From Rhodococcus coprophilus NBRC 100603 (GTDB lineage: Bacteria > Actinomycetota > Actinomycetes > Mycobacteriales > Mycobacteriaceae), in assembly GCF_001895045.1 (NCBI RefSeq), contig NZ_BDAM01000001.1, positions 744,001 through 808,000 of the forward strand: a stretch of 64,000 bases of DNA, given 5' to 3'. A model generated the notes under the pieces. The model was not told the origin of the DNA, did no database searches, and worked only from the letters and a program-made list of their open reading frames with translations. Shown here in pieces: positions 48,401-58,161 of this stretch (positions are counted from its first letter, which is position 1; each line of letters opens with the position of its first letter). Both the position numbers and the translations under genes were made by a program.

Positions 48401-49086
48401 AGCCGTAGCCGCGCGTCGCGCAGGTCGGCCTGGATCGTCTGGGCACGCCGGGCGACCTCGGCCTGCCTCCCCAGCGGTTTGAGCTGGCGACGCAGTTCTG
48501 CCGTGAGGTCGGTGAGCCGGGCGAGGTTCGCCTGCATCGAGTCGAGCTTGCGGACCGCTTTCTCCTTGCGGCGGCGGTGTTTGAGCACACCAGCCGCTTC
48601 TTCGATGAAGGCCCGGCGGTCCTCGGGCCGCGACTCGAGGATGGCGGCGAGTCGTCCCTGCCCCACGATGACGTGCATCTCGCGCCCGATACCGGAGTCC
48701 GAGAGCAGTTCCTGCACGTCCATGAGCCGGCAGGAACTGCCGTTGATCTCATATTCGCCGGCTCCGTCACGGAACATGCGCCGGGTGATGGAGACCTCGG
48801 AGTATTCGATGGGCAGCGCGCCGTCGCTGTTGTCGATCGTGAGGGTCACCTCGGCGCGGCCCAGCGGGGGTCTGCCCGCGGTGCCCGCGAAGATCACGTC
48901 CTGCATCTTGCCGCCGCGGAGCGCCTTGGCACCCTGCTCGCCCATTACCCAGGTCAGAGCGTCGACCACATTCGATTTTCCGGACCCGTTGGGTCCGACG
49001 ACGCAGGTGATACCTGGCTCGAAACGCAGAGTCGTCGACGACGCGAAGGACTTGAAGCCCTTCAGCGTCAGACTCTTCAAATGCAT
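45460..49086 (-). CDS. smc: Chromosome segregation protein SMC
   Basis: 1,208 residues, ATG at 49086. The N-terminal head has Walker [10 protein letters not shown] (32-40) and a [16 protein letters not shown]-type Q-loop segment. Two long coiled coils flank a hinge near residues 510-660 ([26 protein letters not shown]). The C-terminal head has signature [11 protein letters not shown] and Walker [14 protein letters not shown]. It loads at origins with ScpA/ScpB to organise the chromosome. It follows acyP by 22 bp and precedes ftsY by 12 bp. Confidence 0.97.
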   Translation of the reverse strand: MHLKSLTLKGFKSFASSTTLRFEPGITCVVGPNGSGKSNVVDALTWVMGEQGAKALRGGKMQDVIFAGTAGRPPLGRAEVTLTIDNSDGALPIEYSEVSITRRMFRDGAGEYEINGSSCRLMDVQELLSDSGIGREMHVIVGQGRLAAILESRPEDRRAFIEEAAGVLKHRRRKEKAVRKLDSMQANLARLTDLTAELRRQLKPLGRQAEVARRAQTIQADLRDARLRLAADDLVTRRAELAGQDEQERTIRERLDHILSALDDANIELAHHEQSLAQLTPGAEAASQAWFRLSALAERVSATVRVAQERARHLHSEPEDRSGQDPDEMEARADRIAAEEAELVEAVEIAHGTLEAAREQLAAQEELAVAAERAHMAAVRAIADRREGLARLAGQVDTFRTRADSIDSEIARLTVAIEEARLRGVEAQAEFETAQGRIDDLDAGEIDADAQHERAVAAQRLADERVTELQQAERAAGKEVASLEARIDALSMGLERKDGAAWLLDNDPAGALLGPLAERLQVSPGYEATVAAALGPAADALAVASVRSANAAVAALASADQGRVAFVAENASGPGDVGEPPAGARWVRDVVDCPSDLRGAIDALLARTVVVADLNAAAEVCAQRPDLRAVTRGGDLAGSGWVIGGSDRAPSTLEIQAAVDTSRAALDRAVRRSEELSAALAGALTEQKDRAEHVEQTLAALNESDAAMTAVYEQLGRLGQVARTAHAESERLAAQRSAAEKERDTAREKLVELEERLRLAEDEQSGSGDGSGTDSTAAEREMTAAALAEVRAVEVEARLAARTAEERAESLRGKADSLRRAAQAEREARARAERARRSRRQAAAVAAAVADAGSRVSAHLETVVAEALAHREELTRMRTECTEKLEHARSLVRELTTQRDQLTDSVHRDEVARAQAALRIEQLEQTILEQYGIALDDLVEEYGPDVPLPPTDVEIAEYEQARERGEQVVAPQPMPYDRTTQERRAKRAEKDLNTLGKVNPLALEEFAALEERYNFLATQLEDVKNARKDLLAVVEDVDARILQIFTEAYVDVEREFEQVFAKLFPGGEGRLVLTEPGNMLTTGIEVEARPPGKKVKRLSLLSGGEKSLTAVAMLVAIFRARPSPFYVMDEVEAALDDTNLRRLIGLFEQLREKSQLIVITHQKPTMEVADALYGVSMRGDGITRVISQRMRGQNVPTSVPEPEEEAQA

Positions 49087-49108
49087 GGGAAAGAACCTTA
49101 CCGGCGAA

Positions 49109-49390
49109 TCAGCGCTCGACGAATCCGTTGAGCCCGCCCCGCGCAGGTTCCCAGCTGTCGACGACGAGGTTGACCTCGCCCGGAGTGCCAGGAGAGCGGA
49201 GCAACTCGAGGAGCCGCTCGAGTGCGGCGCGCTCGCCCTCGGCGATGACGAGGACCCGTCCGTCGACGTGATTGGTCGCGTGACCGACCAAACCTAGTTC
49301 GAGCGCGCGTGCTCGTGTCCACCAACGGAATCCGACGCCCTGGACGCGTCCGTGAACCCACGCGGTCAGCCGCTGCGGTGTCTCGGTCAC
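49109..49390 (-). CDS. acyP: Acylphosphatase
   Basis: 93 residues, GTG at 49390. The active-site loop [11 protein letters not shown] contains the phosphate-binding arginine, and the catalytic asparagine is in [10 protein letters not shown]. It hydrolyses acyl phosphates such as acetyl or carbamoyl phosphate. It lies between smc and the OsmC gene on the same strand, as in M. tuberculosis. Confidence 0.95.
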   Translation of the reverse strand: MTETPQRLTAWVHGRVQGVGFRWWTRARALELGLVGHATNHVDGRVLVIAEGERAALERLLELLRSPGTPGEVNLVVDSWEPARGGLNGFVER

Positions 49391-49397
49391 GACGTGC

Positions 49398-49835
49398 CTA
49401 CGCGTCCGGTGTCACGGTCAGCGTCACCTTCGTGCCTTGTTCGAGGGTGCGTCCGACGGTGCATACCTTGGCGATGGAACGTTCGACGAGGGCGATCAGG
49501 CGTTGCTGCGCGTCGGCGTCGAGCTCCGACAGGTCCAGTTCGATCTTCTCGGCCAGGTGCGGGTACACCTCGTTCTCGCGGTCGGCGGCACCCGAGACGC
49601 GGATCGTGGCGTCGTAGTCGTCGCCGAGCCGGCGGGAGAGCGGGAAGTCCGAGCTCATGCCCGAGCACGCGGCGAGAGCGATCTTCAGCAGCTCGCCGGG
49701 GGTGAATACACCGTCGACGCCTTCAGAGCCGATGGCCACCTCCGCGCCGCGCGAGCTGCGGCCGGTGTAGCGACGGGTGCCGGTGCGCTCCACCCACAAT
49801 TCGGTGGGCGGAGTATCAGGAGTCGAATCAGCCAT
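49398..49835 (-). CDS. OsmC/Ohr family thiol peroxidase-like protein
   Basis: 145 residues from the ATG at 49835. The two reactive cysteines of the family are in ALAACSGMSSDFPL and IAKVCTVGRTLEQG, with TGRSSRGAEVAIGSEG at the N-terminus. OsmC proteins reduce organic hydroperoxides with lipoyl or thiol reductants. It starts 193 bp from mutM and runs toward acyP with a 7-bp gap, so it likely heads an OsmC-acyP-smc-ftsY unit. Confidence 0.88.
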   Translation of the reverse strand: MADSTPDTPPTELWVERTGTRRYTGRSSRGAEVAIGSEGVDGVFTPGELLKIALAACSGMSSDFPLSRRLGDDYDATIRVSGAADRENEVYPHLAEKIELDLSELDADAQQRLIALVERSIAKVCTVGRTLEQGTKVTLTVTPDA

Positions 49836-50028
49836 AGACCGAATCTTTCCATGTGCGGCCGACAGGGACGGCACGCAGGACCGCTTACCCGTTCCTCGCT
49901 CTACGAGAGCCGGCTACGGCGGCGGGGTTTTCGGGGCGCATTGCCGGACGATCCACCGACAGATCGCTTCTACGACATACTTGCCGGTCGTTACGAGGCG
50001 GGCATATCGGCTCAGCGGTCGAGCGCGG

Positions 50029-50904
50029 TCAGCGTTTCCCGTACTGCCGAACAAGCGGTTTACGCTGGCAGGAGGGGCAGAAATGGCTCGAACGGTTCAT
50101 GAACGATTCCCGTTCGATGGGGCTGCCACAACGGCGGCACGCCAGCCCTTCCCGGCCGTAGACGTCGAGCGACCGCTCGAAGTAACCGGACTCACCGTTC
50201 ACATTCACGTACAGGGCGTCGAAAGACGTTCCGCCGTGGTCGAGCGCCTCCCCCATCACCTCGTGTGCCGCGTCGAGGACCGATCTGAGCTTCGGCCCGG
50301 ACAGGCTGTCGGTCAGGCGCCTGCCGTGGATCTTCGCGCGCCACAGCGCTTCGTCGGCGTAGATGTTCCCGATTCCGGAGACCACGGTCTGGTCGAGTAG
50401 CGCGCGTTTGATCTCGGTGTGCTTGCCGCGCAACACTTTTACGACAGCCGACGGGTCGAACCGCGGGTCCATGGGGTCGCGTGCGATGTGCGCGACGGGC
50501 AGCGGGAGCAGCTCCCCCTCGACTTCGAGCAGGGGCGCGAGCGCCCACCCCCCGAACGTCCGCTGGTCGATGAAACGCAGGTCTGCACCATTGTCGAGGA
50601 CCGCCCGGATGCGCAGGTGCTTCTCCTGAGGGACCGCCGGGGGTTGCACGAGCATCTGCCCGCTCATCCCGAGATGCACGACGACCGCGAGGTCACCGGG
50701 ATCGAGCACGAGCCACAGGTACTTGCCGCGTCGCTCCGCCGCGGTGATGCTCCGGCCGGTCAGTTGCAGTGCGAGATCGCGCGGTCCCGGCTCGTGCCGG
50801 CGGACCGCACGCGGGTGCAGCACCTCGACGGATTCGATGGTCGCGCCCAGGACGTGTGCTTCGAGGCCACGGCGTACCACCTCCACCTCGGGAAGTTCGG
50901 GCAC
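50029..50904 (-). CDS. mutM: Formamidopyrimidine-DNA glycosylase (MutM/Fpg)
   Basis: 291 residues from the GTG at 50904, 4 bp past the rnc stop; the start is set by the catalytic P2-E3 (PELPEVE), which becomes N-terminal after Met removal. It excises 8-oxoguanine and nicks the AP site. Other features are GRGKYLW-like [16 protein letters not shown], the [17 protein letters not shown] helix-two-turn-helix and a C-terminal zinc finger (CRRCGSP, FCPSC). Confidence 0.96.
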   Translation of the reverse strand: MPELPEVEVVRRGLEAHVLGATIESVEVLHPRAVRRHEPGPRDLALQLTGRSITAAERRGKYLWLVLDPGDLAVVVHLGMSGQMLVQPPAVPQEKHLRIRAVLDNGADLRFIDQRTFGGWALAPLLEVEGELLPLPVAHIARDPMDPRFDPSAVVKVLRGKHTEIKRALLDQTVVSGIGNIYADEALWRAKIHGRRLTDSLSGPKLRSVLDAAHEVMGEALDHGGTSFDALYVNVNGESGYFERSLDVYGREGLACRRCGSPIERESFMNRSSHFCPSCQRKPLVRQYGKR

Positions 50905-50908
50905 GTGG

Positions 50909-51682
50909 TCAGGCGTCCTCGGAAGAAGGGTCCGTCTCTGTGGCGTCGTCGGCGGGCCGGTCGGACAGGGCCTGCCACGCCGTGGAGGCTGCCTTCTGCT
51001 CGGCTTCCTTCTTGGTCCGGCCGATGCCGACACCGAGGGGGGTGCCGCCGATGATGGCGGTGGCGGTGAATTCCTTGTCGTGATCGGGGCCGGTCGCCGT
51101 GATCTCGTACACGGGCACACCCAGGCCGCGTTCCGCGGTGAGTTCCTGGAGGCTCGTCTTCCAGTCGAGACCGGCACCGAGGCGGGGGCCGCGTTCGAGG
51201 AGATCGCTGAACAAGCGCAGCACGACCTCGCGGGCGACGTCGATGCCGTGCTGCAGATGCACGGCGCCGAGCAGGGATTCCATGCCGTCGGCGAGAATGC
51301 TGGCTTTGTCCTTGCCCCCGGTGAGTTCTTCACCCTTGCCGAGGAGGAGATGCGCTCCGAGTCCGCCGGGGCCGAGATTGCGGGCGACCTCCGCGAGAGC
51401 ATGCATGTTCACGACGCTCGCGCGGATCTTTGCGAGTTCACCCTCGGACTTTTCCGGGTGGGTCAGATACAGCTTTTCCGTGACGGCGAGTCCGAGGACC
51501 GCGTCGCCGAGAAACTCGAGACGTTCGTTGGTGGGCAGACCACCGTTCTCGTAGGCGTACGAGCGGTGCGTCAGCGCCAGGATCAATAATTCGGGTTCCA
51601 AAGTCACGCCGAGGGCGACGAGGAGAGGTGTGTATTTCTCCTCGTCGCCCACGGGTGGTGTATTGGTCGACTTGCTCGTCAC
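50909..51682 (-). CDS. rnc: Ribonuclease III
   Basis: 257 residues, GTG at 51682. The RNase III signature [11 protein letters not shown] (53-63) and the acidic cluster near [12 protein letters not shown] form the active site. A double-stranded RNA-binding domain ([31 protein letters not shown]) follows. It processes rRNA precursors. A short acidic tail ends the protein. It is linked to rpmF upstream and mutM downstream. Confidence 0.96.
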   Translation of the reverse strand: MTSKSTNTPPVGDEEKYTPLLVALGVTLEPELLILALTHRSYAYENGGLPTNERLEFLGDAVLGLAVTEKLYLTHPEKSEGELAKIRASVVNMHALAEVARNLGPGGLGAHLLLGKGEELTGGKDKASILADGMESLLGAVHLQHGIDVAREVVLRLFSDLLERGPRLGAGLDWKTSLQELTAERGLGVPVYEITATGPDHDKEFTATAIIGGTPLGVGIGRTKKEAEQKAASTAWQALSDRPADDATETDPSSEDA

Positions 51683-51695
51683 GTGAGTACCGATA

Positions 51696-51878
51696 CTAGA
51701 CGGGCGCGGTCACCTGACGGCCGTTGTACGTACCGCACGACGGGCACGCCACGTGGGGCAGCTTCTTCTCGCCGCAACCGCGGTTCGGGCAGGTGACGAG
51801 CGTCGGCGCAGTGGTGTTCCACTGGCTGCGCCGCGACCGGGTGTTGGAACGCGACATTCTGCGCTTGGGGACGGCCAC
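51696..51878 (-). CDS. rpmF: 50S ribosomal protein L32, zinc-ribbon form
   Basis: 60 residues, ATG at 51878. [20 protein letters not shown] is the L32 N-terminus. [19 protein letters not shown] supplies a four-cysteine zinc ribbon, so this is the zinc-containing form rather than the zinc-free one induced by Zur. It lies 2 bp past the YceD gene and 13 bp before rnc. Confidence 0.97.
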   Translation of the reverse strand: MAVPKRRMSRSNTRSRRSQWNTTAPTLVTCPNRGCGEKKLPHVACPSCGTYNGRQVTAPV

Positions 51879-51880
51879 GT

Positions 51881-52489
51881 CTACTTCTCCTCGTTGTTCA
51901 TGCTGTCGATTTCACTGCTGGGTTCTTCGGAGCCTGCACCGAACTTGGCTGCCAACCCAGCCCAGCGAGGATCCATTGTGTCATGCCCGTGCCCGGATTC
52001 CGCAATCGCCAGGCGAATACCGCATTCGGGGCACAAGCCCGCACAGTCGTCGCTGCACAGCGGCTGGAGCGGAAGCTCCAGGCCCACCGCATCGACGAGG
52101 ACGGGTTCGAGGTCGATCAGGTCGTCTTCGACCCGGTAGACCTCATCTTCTTCGGAGGTCTGATCCGTGACGCTGTTCGGGTAGGCGAACAGCTCGGTGA
52201 GAAACAGATCCACAGGTTCGGTGAACTGCTCGAGGCAACGCGAGCACTCACCGACAGCCTCGGACCGAACTGTACCCGTCACCAGAACACCTTCTGACAC
52301 CGCCTCCATCCGGAGATCGAGTGCGATGTCGGTGCCCGGCTCGATGGCGATCAGGTCGAGCCCGATCCGAGATGGGGACGGAACGACGCGCTCTACCGTA
52401 CGCATGGAGCCGGGGCGCCTGCCCAGGGAGAGCGTATCCAGAACCAGACCGCCCTCTGGTCGAGGCGCGTTGGTATGGCGGGAGGACAC
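51881..52489 (-). CDS. YceD/DUF177 family protein
   Basis: 202 residues, GTG at 52489. The family pattern is a C-x-R-C-L cluster ([10 protein letters not shown]) followed by a second group ([13 protein letters not shown]). It is strictly linked to rpmF. DUF177 proteins affect 23S rRNA accumulation in some bacteria and plants. The N-terminal ~25 residues before VERVVP are poorly conserved, and the ribosome-binding site is weak. Confidence 0.9.
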   Translation of the reverse strand: MSSRHTNAPRPEGGLVLDTLSLGRRPGSMRTVERVVPSPSRIGLDLIAIEPGTDIALDLRMEAVSEGVLVTGTVRSEAVGECSRCLEQFTEPVDLFLTELFAYPNSVTDQTSEEDEVYRVEDDLIDLEPVLVDAVGLELPLQPLCSDDCAGLCPECGIRLAIAESGHGHDTMDPRWAGLAAKFGAGSEEPSSEIDSMNNEEK

Positions 52490-52541
52490 GAGAACTCACT
52501 TTCGGATAGACGGCGCTGCCAAGTGATTGGGCAACCGCTCT

Positions 52542-52570
52542 ATAATACGCGATCCCGCTGCCGGCAGGAA
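52542..52570 (-). promoter_or_regulatory. Possible promoter of yceD-rpmF-rnc-mutM
   Basis: On the minus strand TATTAT (complement of 52542-52547) could be a -10 element about 55 bp upstream of the YceD start, with a weak -35 (TTCCTG, complement of 52565-52570) at 17-bp spacing. An isolated AT-rich patch in otherwise GC-rich sequence supports the call. Confidence 0.4.
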
Positions 52571-52587
52571 ACCGTCCGGTGCCTCGC

Positions 52588-53346
52588 TCAGCGACGCCGG
52601 GCCGCGCGGTGGTCGGCTTCGGCGTAGTCGGGGACGCCGGAGGTGCGCAACTGCTGACGCCCGCGCCCGACCGACCGCAGGGTGCCGCCGAGCAGTTCTT
52701 CGAATTCGGCGAGCTTGCTGTCGATGTACTCGTCGCATTCGGTGCGCAGCCGGTCCGATTCGGCGTGTGCCGAGTCGATGACCCGAGCAGATTCTGCGTG
52801 AGCAGCCTGCACCACTTCGGTCTGCGACACCAGGCGTGCCTTCTCGGCCTCACCGTCGGCCACCGACCGCTCGTACGATGCCTGTCCGGCTTCGACCATG
52901 CGCTCGGCATCGGCGTGCGCCCGGCCCGTGAGGACCTCGTACTGCTGCTTGCCGTCGGCGATGAGATCGTCCACCTCGACCTGCGCGTCCCGGACCAGTT
53001 CGTCGGCGTGCGCACGGGCCTCCCCGACCATGCGATCGGCCTGCGCCTTCGCATCGGCGAGCATCCGGTCGGCATCCGCACGCGCGTTCTCGAGCAGGAT
53101 CCGGGCCTCTTCGTCGGCGTCGCCGACGGTCTTGTCTGCTTGCGCACGCGCGTCGTCGATCAGCTTGTCGCGATGATCCAGGACGTCCTGCGCGTCGTCG
53201 AGTTCAGGCGGCAGCGCGTCGCGGACGTCGTCGAGAAGCTCGAGTACGTCGCCGCGCGGAACCACACAACTCGCGGTCATCGGGACGCTGCGCGCCTCTT
53301 CGACGATCGCGACCAGTTCGTCGAGTGCCTCGAATACCCGGTACAC
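52588..53346 (-). CDS. SepIVA-like DivIVA-family coiled-coil septation protein
   Basis: 252 residues, GTG at 53346. A short N-terminal DivIVA-like domain (MYRVFEALDELVAIVEEARS) leads into long heptad-rich helices with repeated ADADRMLADAKAQADRMVGE-type segments. It corresponds to M. tuberculosis Rv2927c (SepIVA), an essential septum and cell-wall-precursor-site factor. It lies between yceD and coaD. Confidence 0.88.
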   Translation of the reverse strand: MYRVFEALDELVAIVEEARSVPMTASCVVPRGDVLELLDDVRDALPPELDDAQDVLDHRDKLIDDARAQADKTVGDADEEARILLENARADADRMLADAKAQADRMVGEARAHADELVRDAQVEVDDLIADGKQQYEVLTGRAHADAERMVEAGQASYERSVADGEAEKARLVSQTEVVQAAHAESARVIDSAHAESDRLRTECDEYIDSKLAEFEELLGGTLRSVGRGRQQLRTSGVPDYAEADHRAARRR

Positions 53347-53485
53347 GTTCTACCCCAATCACTCGCTTCACCCGGTCGCTGCGACCGCGCCTCGTCCAGT
53401 CTGCCGCAGCGCGGCCCCGGGCTGTGTTCCCCGCGCCGGTGTGTCGAGAAACCGCGAGAAACCGAGAAGAGAGTGAGAAAGGCCG

Positions 53486-53989
53486 CTAGCGGCCGCCGTT
53501 ACGCGCGGCGGCGCGTTCCGCGATGCGGGCAAGCAACCGCTCGTGAACGGACGCCGGCAGCATGTCGCCGACATCCCCTCCGTAGGTCGCGACCTCTTTG
53601 ACGAGGGAACTCGAGAGATAGCTGAACGCGGGGTTGGTCGCCACGAACAAGGTGTCGACCCCGGTGAGCTTGTGGTTCATCTGGGCCATCTGCAGTTCGT
53701 AGTCGAAGTCGTTGGCGCCGCGCAGACCCTTGACGATCGCGGAGATGCCGTTCGCCTGCGCGTAGTCGACAAGCAGCCCTTGCCACGAATCGACCGTCAC
53801 GTTGCCGAGGTGGGAGGTGGCTTCCGACAGCATCTCGAGCCGCTCCGGCACCGTGAACATTCCCTGCTTGTTCGGGTTGATCACCACGGTGACCACGACT
53901 TCGTCGAACTGGAGGGAGGTCCGTCCGATGACGTCGAGGTGCCCGTTGGTGATCGGGTCGAAGGATCCTGGGCAGACCGCGCGGCTCAT
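53486..53989 (-). CDS. coaD: Phosphopantetheine adenylyltransferase
   Basis: 167 residues from the ATG at 53989, which overlaps the rsmD stop (ATGA). It makes dephospho-CoA from phosphopantetheine and ATP. The nucleotidyltransferase motif is GSFDPITNGHLDVIGR (T/HxGH variant TNGH), and the second motif is SYLSSSLVKEVA. The stop codon lies within the palindrome GGCCGCTAGCGGCC (53481-53494). Confidence 0.97.
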   Translation of the reverse strand: MSRAVCPGSFDPITNGHLDVIGRTSLQFDEVVVTVVINPNKQGMFTVPERLEMLSEATSHLGNVTVDSWQGLLVDYAQANGISAIVKGLRGANDFDYELQMAQMNHKLTGVDTLFVATNPAFSYLSSSLVKEVATYGGDVGDMLPASVHERLLARIAERAAARNGGR

Positions 53990-54552
53990 GACCCAGCACC
54001 GTAGCAGGTGGCGATTTCGATGCGGCTCTCCCCGTATCGGCGGGTGCGCGCCGGCTCGAATGCCTCCGGCCACACCGTTTCCGGCGATCGTGACGACCGC
54101 TCGAGCACCACGACCGAGCCCTCCCCCACCCATCCACCGGCGAGGAGCGCGTCGAGGATCCCGGCAATCTGCTTCTCGTCCACCGCGTACGGCGGGTCGG
54201 CGAGGACCAGGTCGTAGACCCGGTCGGCCGGAGTCGCGAGCACCGTCGCGACCGGCGCGGTCCGCAGCACCGCGCCCGGCATCCGGACGGTCGCGATGTT
54301 CTCGCGGATCACCGCAGCCGCCTTGGCATCGGATTCGACAAGGACGGCGTGCGCGGCACCCCGCGACAGCGCCTCGAGGCCGAGGGCGCCCGACCCGGCG
54401 AACAGGTCGAGGACCGCGGCACCGTCGAGATCCATTCGCGCGTCGAGGGAACTGAAGAGTGCTTCGCGCACCCGTTCCGATGTGGGCCGGGTTCCGCGGG
54501 GCGGCACTTTCAGGCGCCGCCCCCCGGCACTCCCGGCTACGATGCGCGTCAC
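53986..54552 (-). CDS. rsmD: 16S rRNA (guanine966-N2)-methyltransferase
   Basis: 188 residues, GTG at 54552, overlapping the pyc stop (GTGA). MTRIVAGSAGGRRLKVPPRG opens the protein. SAM motif I is VLDLFAGSGALGLEA and the catalytic DPPY is in VLADPPYAVD. Together with coaD it forms the usual coaD-rsmD pair. Confidence 0.95.
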   Translation of the reverse strand: MTRIVAGSAGGRRLKVPPRGTRPTSERVREALFSSLDARMDLDGAAVLDLFAGSGALGLEALSRGAAHAVLVESDAKAAAVIRENIATVRMPGAVLRTAPVATVLATPADRVYDLVLADPPYAVDEKQIAGILDALLAGGWVGEGSVVVLERSSRSPETVWPEAFEPARTRRYGESRIEIATCYGAGS

Positions 54553-57500
54553 TCGGCGCTGTCCCCCGTCGACACCTCCACGAGCAGGTCACCGCCCTCG
54601 ACCTGCTGGACGGCACCGATCGCGACGCGGGTCACCCGACCACCGCGCGGCGCGGTGATGGCCGCCTCCATCTTCATCGCCTCGATGGTCGCGACCGTGT
54701 CGCCGGCGGCAACAGTGGCGCCCTCGGCCACCACCAGAGTCACCATGCCCGCGAACGGCGCCGCGACGTGACCCGGATGGTTCCGATCGGCCTTCTCCGC
54801 AGCGGGCACCGCGGAGGCGATGGAACGGTCGCGGACCGCCACCGGACGCAACTGACCGTTGAGGATGCACATCACCGTCCGGAAGCCACGCTCGTCGGGG
54901 TCCGAGATCGCTTCGAGACCGATGAGCAGTTCGACACCCTTGTCCAGGCGCACCCGATGCTCGTCACCCTGCCGCAGGCCGTAGAAGAACTGGTTCGCCG
55001 ACAACTCGGTGGTGTCGCCGTACTGCTCGCGGTGGTTCTCGAACTCCTTGGCGGGGCCGGGGAACAACAGCCGGTTGAGGGTGCGACGCCGCTCGAGCGA
55101 GGATCCGGACAGACCCTTCTCCTCGTCCGCGGTGAGCGGGGTCTCGGGCTTCGCGTCGGCTCGGCCGGCCAGCGCCTTGCTGCGGAACGGCTCCGGCCAT
55201 CCGCCTGCCGGGGTGCCGAGATCGCCGCGGAGGAATCCGATCACCGAATCCGGGATGTCGAACTTGCCCGGGTCCGCCGCGAACTCCTCGACCGAGACGC
55301 CCGCACCGACGAGGTGCAAGGCGAGGTCGCCGACGACCTTCGACGACGGGGTCACCTTGATGAGCCGCCCGAGCAGCCGGTCGGCGCCGGCGTAGGCCGC
55401 TTCGACGTCCTCGAATCGGTCGCCGAGCCCCAGCGCGATGGCCTGCTGACGCAGGTTCGACAGCTGACCGCCCGGAATCTCGTGGGTGTAGACGCGGCCC
55501 GTCGGCGCAGGCAGACCCGACTCGAACGGCTTGTAGACCTTGCGGAGCGCCTCCCAGTACGGCTCGAGATCGCACACCGCTTGCAGGTCCAGACCCGTGT
55601 CGAACTCGCTGTTCGCCGCAGCCGCCACGATGGCCGACAACGCCGGCTGGCTCGTGGTTCCGGCCAGCGCCGCCGACGCACCGTCGACCGCGTCGGCGCC
55701 CGCGTGCCACGCCGCGAGGTAGGTCGCGAGCTGACCGCCCGGAGTGTCGTGGGTGTGCACATGGACCGGCAGGTCGAAGTTCTTACGTAGCGCCGACACC
55801 AGCGTCGCCGCGGCCGGTGCGCGCAGCAGTCCGGCCATGTCCTTGATCGCGAGCACATGCGCGCCCGCGTCGACGATCTGCTCGGCCAGCTTCAGGTAGT
55901 AGTCGAGGGTGTAGATGTTCTCGTTCGGATTCGACAGGTCGCCGGTGTACGACATCGCTACCTCGGCGAGCGTCGTACCGGTCTCGCGGACGGCGTCGAT
56001 CGCCGGACGCATCTGATCGACGTTGTTGAGCGCGTCGAAGATCCGGAAGATGTCGATGCCGGTCGCCGCGGCTTCCTGGACGAAGGCGCGGGTCACCGCT
56101 TCGGGATACGGGGTGTAGCCGACGGTGTTGCGGCCGCGCAGCAGCATCTGCAGGTTGATGTTGGGGATCGCTTCGCGCAGCGCCGCCAGCCGCTCCCACG
56201 GATCTTCGTGCAGGAACCGCAGCGCCACGTCGTACGTCGCGCCGCCCCACGCCTCGATGGAGAGAAGCTCGGGCGTCATCCGGGCGACATGCCCGGCGAC
56301 GGTGAGCAGGTCCTTGCTGCGCACGCGGGTGGCGAGCAGCGACTGGTGCGCGTCACGGAAGGTGGTGTCGGTGACGCCGAGGGCCTTCTGCTCGCGCAGT
56401 GCGCGGGCGAAACCCTCGGGACCGAGCTCGAGGAGCCGCTGTCGCGAACCCGCGGGCGGCGGGGTGCTCAGGTCGATCTCGGGGAGCTTGTCGTGCGGAT
56501 AGACCGTCGTCGGCCGCTCACCGTGCGGTTTGTTGACGGTGACGTCGGCAAGGTAGGTGAGGATCTTCGTTCCACGGTCTGCCGACGAGCGCAGCGTCAG
56601 TAGCTCCGGGCGCTGCTCGATGAAGGAGGTGTTGATCCGTCCCGCCCGGAAGTCCTCGTCGACGAGGACGGCCTGCAGGAACGGGATGTTGGTGGACACG
56701 CCGCGGATGCGGAATTCCGCGACGGCACGGCGGGCGCGCGCGACCGCGGCCTCGAAGTCGCGGCCACGGCACGTGAGCTTGACCAGCATCGAATCGAAAT
56801 GGGCCGAGATCTCCGCGCCGACCGACGTGCCACCGTCGAGGCGGATGCCCGCGCCGCCGGGGGTCCGGTAGCCGGTGATGCGGCCGGTGTCGGGCCGGAA
56901 GCCGTTGGCCGGGTCCTCGGTGGTGATGCGACATTGGAGCGCGGCACCGCGGATGGTGATCTTGTCCTGGCTCAGCCCCAGGTCGTCCAGCGATTCGCCG
57001 GCCGCGACGCGCAGCTGCGCCTGCACCAGGTCGACGTCGGTGATCTCCTCGGTGACCGTGTGCTCGACCTGGATGCGGGGGTTCATTTCGATGAACACGT
57101 GATGGCCGCGCTCGTCGACGAGGAATTCGACGGTGCCGGCGCACTGGTAGCCGATCTCGCGGGCGAACGCGACCGCGTCGGAGCAGATGCGCTCACGCAG
57201 GGCCGGGTCGAGGTTCGGTGCGGGCGCCAGCTCGATCACCTTCTGGTGCCGCCGCTGCAACGAGCAGTCGCGCTCGTAGAGATGGATGACGTTGCCGTAC
57301 GTGTCGGCGAGGATCTGCACCTCGATGTGCCGCGGGTTGATCACGGCCTGCTCCAGGAACACGGTGGGGTCACCGAACGCGGCATCGGCTTCCCGCGACG
57401 CCGCTTCGATCGCCTCCCGCAGCTGTTCCGGCTCGGCGACGCGACGCATTCCGCGGCCGCCACCACCGGCCACTGCCTTGACGAAGATCGGGAAGTGCAT

Positions 57501-57950
57501 GCTCTCCGACGCGGCCACCAGCGCGTCGACGTCGGCCGACGGCTCGGACGACGCGAGCACCGGCAGGCCGGCCGCCTTCGCCGCGGCGATCGCGCGGGCC
57601 TTGTTGCCGGTCAGCTCGAGGATCTCGGCGGACGGGCCGACGAAGGTGATTCCGGCCTTTGCGCACGCCGCTGCAAGATCAGGGTTCTCCGAGAGGAATC
57701 CGTAACCGGGGTAGATCGCGTCGGCACCCGCGGCTACTGCGGTCTCGACGATCCGGTCCACCGACAGGTAGGTCCGGACGGGATGCCCTTCCTCCCCGAT
57801 CTGGTAGGCCTCGTCGGCCTTCAGCCGGTGGAGCGAGTTGCGGTCTTCGTACGGAAATACCGCGACAGTTCCGGCGCCCAGTTCGTAGGCGGCACGAAAC
57901 GCCCGGATTGCGATCTCGCCACGGTTGGCGACAAGCACTTTGGAGAACAT
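54549..57950 (-). CDS. pyc: Pyruvate carboxylase
   Basis: 1,133 residues from the ATG at 57950 (MFSKVLVANRGE). It carboxylates pyruvate to oxaloacetate. The biotin carboxylase domain (1-450) has the GGGGRGMRR ATP loop and the FIEMNPRIQVEHTVTEE segment. The carboxyltransferase domain starts about 540 (DTTFRDAHQSLLATRVRS). The biotinyl domain has the modified lysine in EAMKMEA near the C-terminus. It is coupled to rsmD. M. tuberculosis pca (Rv2967c) has the same neighbours. Confidence 0.97.
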   Translation of the reverse strand: MFSKVLVANRGEIAIRAFRAAYELGAGTVAVFPYEDRNSLHRLKADEAYQIGEEGHPVRTYLSVDRIVETAVAAGADAIYPGYGFLSENPDLAAACAKAGITFVGPSAEILELTGNKARAIAAAKAAGLPVLASSEPSADVDALVAASESMHFPIFVKAVAGGGGRGMRRVAEPEQLREAIEAASREADAAFGDPTVFLEQAVINPRHIEVQILADTYGNVIHLYERDCSLQRRHQKVIELAPAPNLDPALRERICSDAVAFAREIGYQCAGTVEFLVDERGHHVFIEMNPRIQVEHTVTEEITDVDLVQAQLRVAAGESLDDLGLSQDKITIRGAALQCRITTEDPANGFRPDTGRITGYRTPGGAGIRLDGGTSVGAEISAHFDSMLVKLTCRGRDFEAAVARARRAVAEFRIRGVSTNIPFLQAVLVDEDFRAGRINTSFIEQRPELLTLRSSADRGTKILTYLADVTVNKPHGERPTTVYPHDKLPEIDLSTPPPAGSRQRLLELGPEGFARALREQKALGVTDTTFRDAHQSLLATRVRSKDLLTVAGHVARMTPELLSIEAWGGATYDVALRFLHEDPWERLAALREAIPNINLQMLLRGRNTVGYTPYPEAVTRAFVQEAAATGIDIFRIFDALNNVDQMRPAIDAVRETGTTLAEVAMSYTGDLSNPNENIYTLDYYLKLAEQIVDAGAHVLAIKDMAGLLRAPAAATLVSALRKNFDLPVHVHTHDTPGGQLATYLAAWHAGADAVDGASAALAGTTSQPALSAIVAAAANSEFDTGLDLQAVCDLEPYWEALRKVYKPFESGLPAPTGRVYTHEIPGGQLSNLRQQAIALGLGDRFEDVEAAYAGADRLLGRLIKVTPSSKVVGDLALHLVGAGVSVEEFAADPGKFDIPDSVIGFLRGDLGTPAGGWPEPFRSKALAGRADAKPETPLTADEEKGLSGSSLERRRTLNRLLFPGPAKEFENHREQYGDTTELSANQFFYGLRQGDEHRVRLDKGVELLIGLEAISDPDERGFRTVMCILNGQLRPVAVRDRSIASAVPAAEKADRNHPGHVAAPFAGMVTLVVAEGATVAAGDTVATIEAMKMEAAITAPRGGRVTRVAIGAVQQVEGGDLLVEVSTGDSAE

Positions 57951-58110
57951 TGGACGACGGTACCGCGACGTAACAATCGAATCGGGTCGCCGGTTCCACA
58001 TGCTGGGAAAGTGCGGCTACCTGTGACGACTGGAACAATTCAGTCGCCTCAGACTTAACACCGCGGCAATCGGGCGGGTGCCCCCGGAGTAACCTCTCAC
58101 GCCGCTGCCG

Positions 58111-58146
58111 GCGCCGGTGCGCAAACCGAAACACGCACACCGGCGC
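58111..58146 (-). terminator. Hairpin after recG
   Basis: GCGCCGGTG pairs with CACCGGCGC around an 18-base loop, 16 bp beyond the recG stop. Confidence 0.55.
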
Positions 58147-58161
58147 ACGGGGTCCGCGGCT

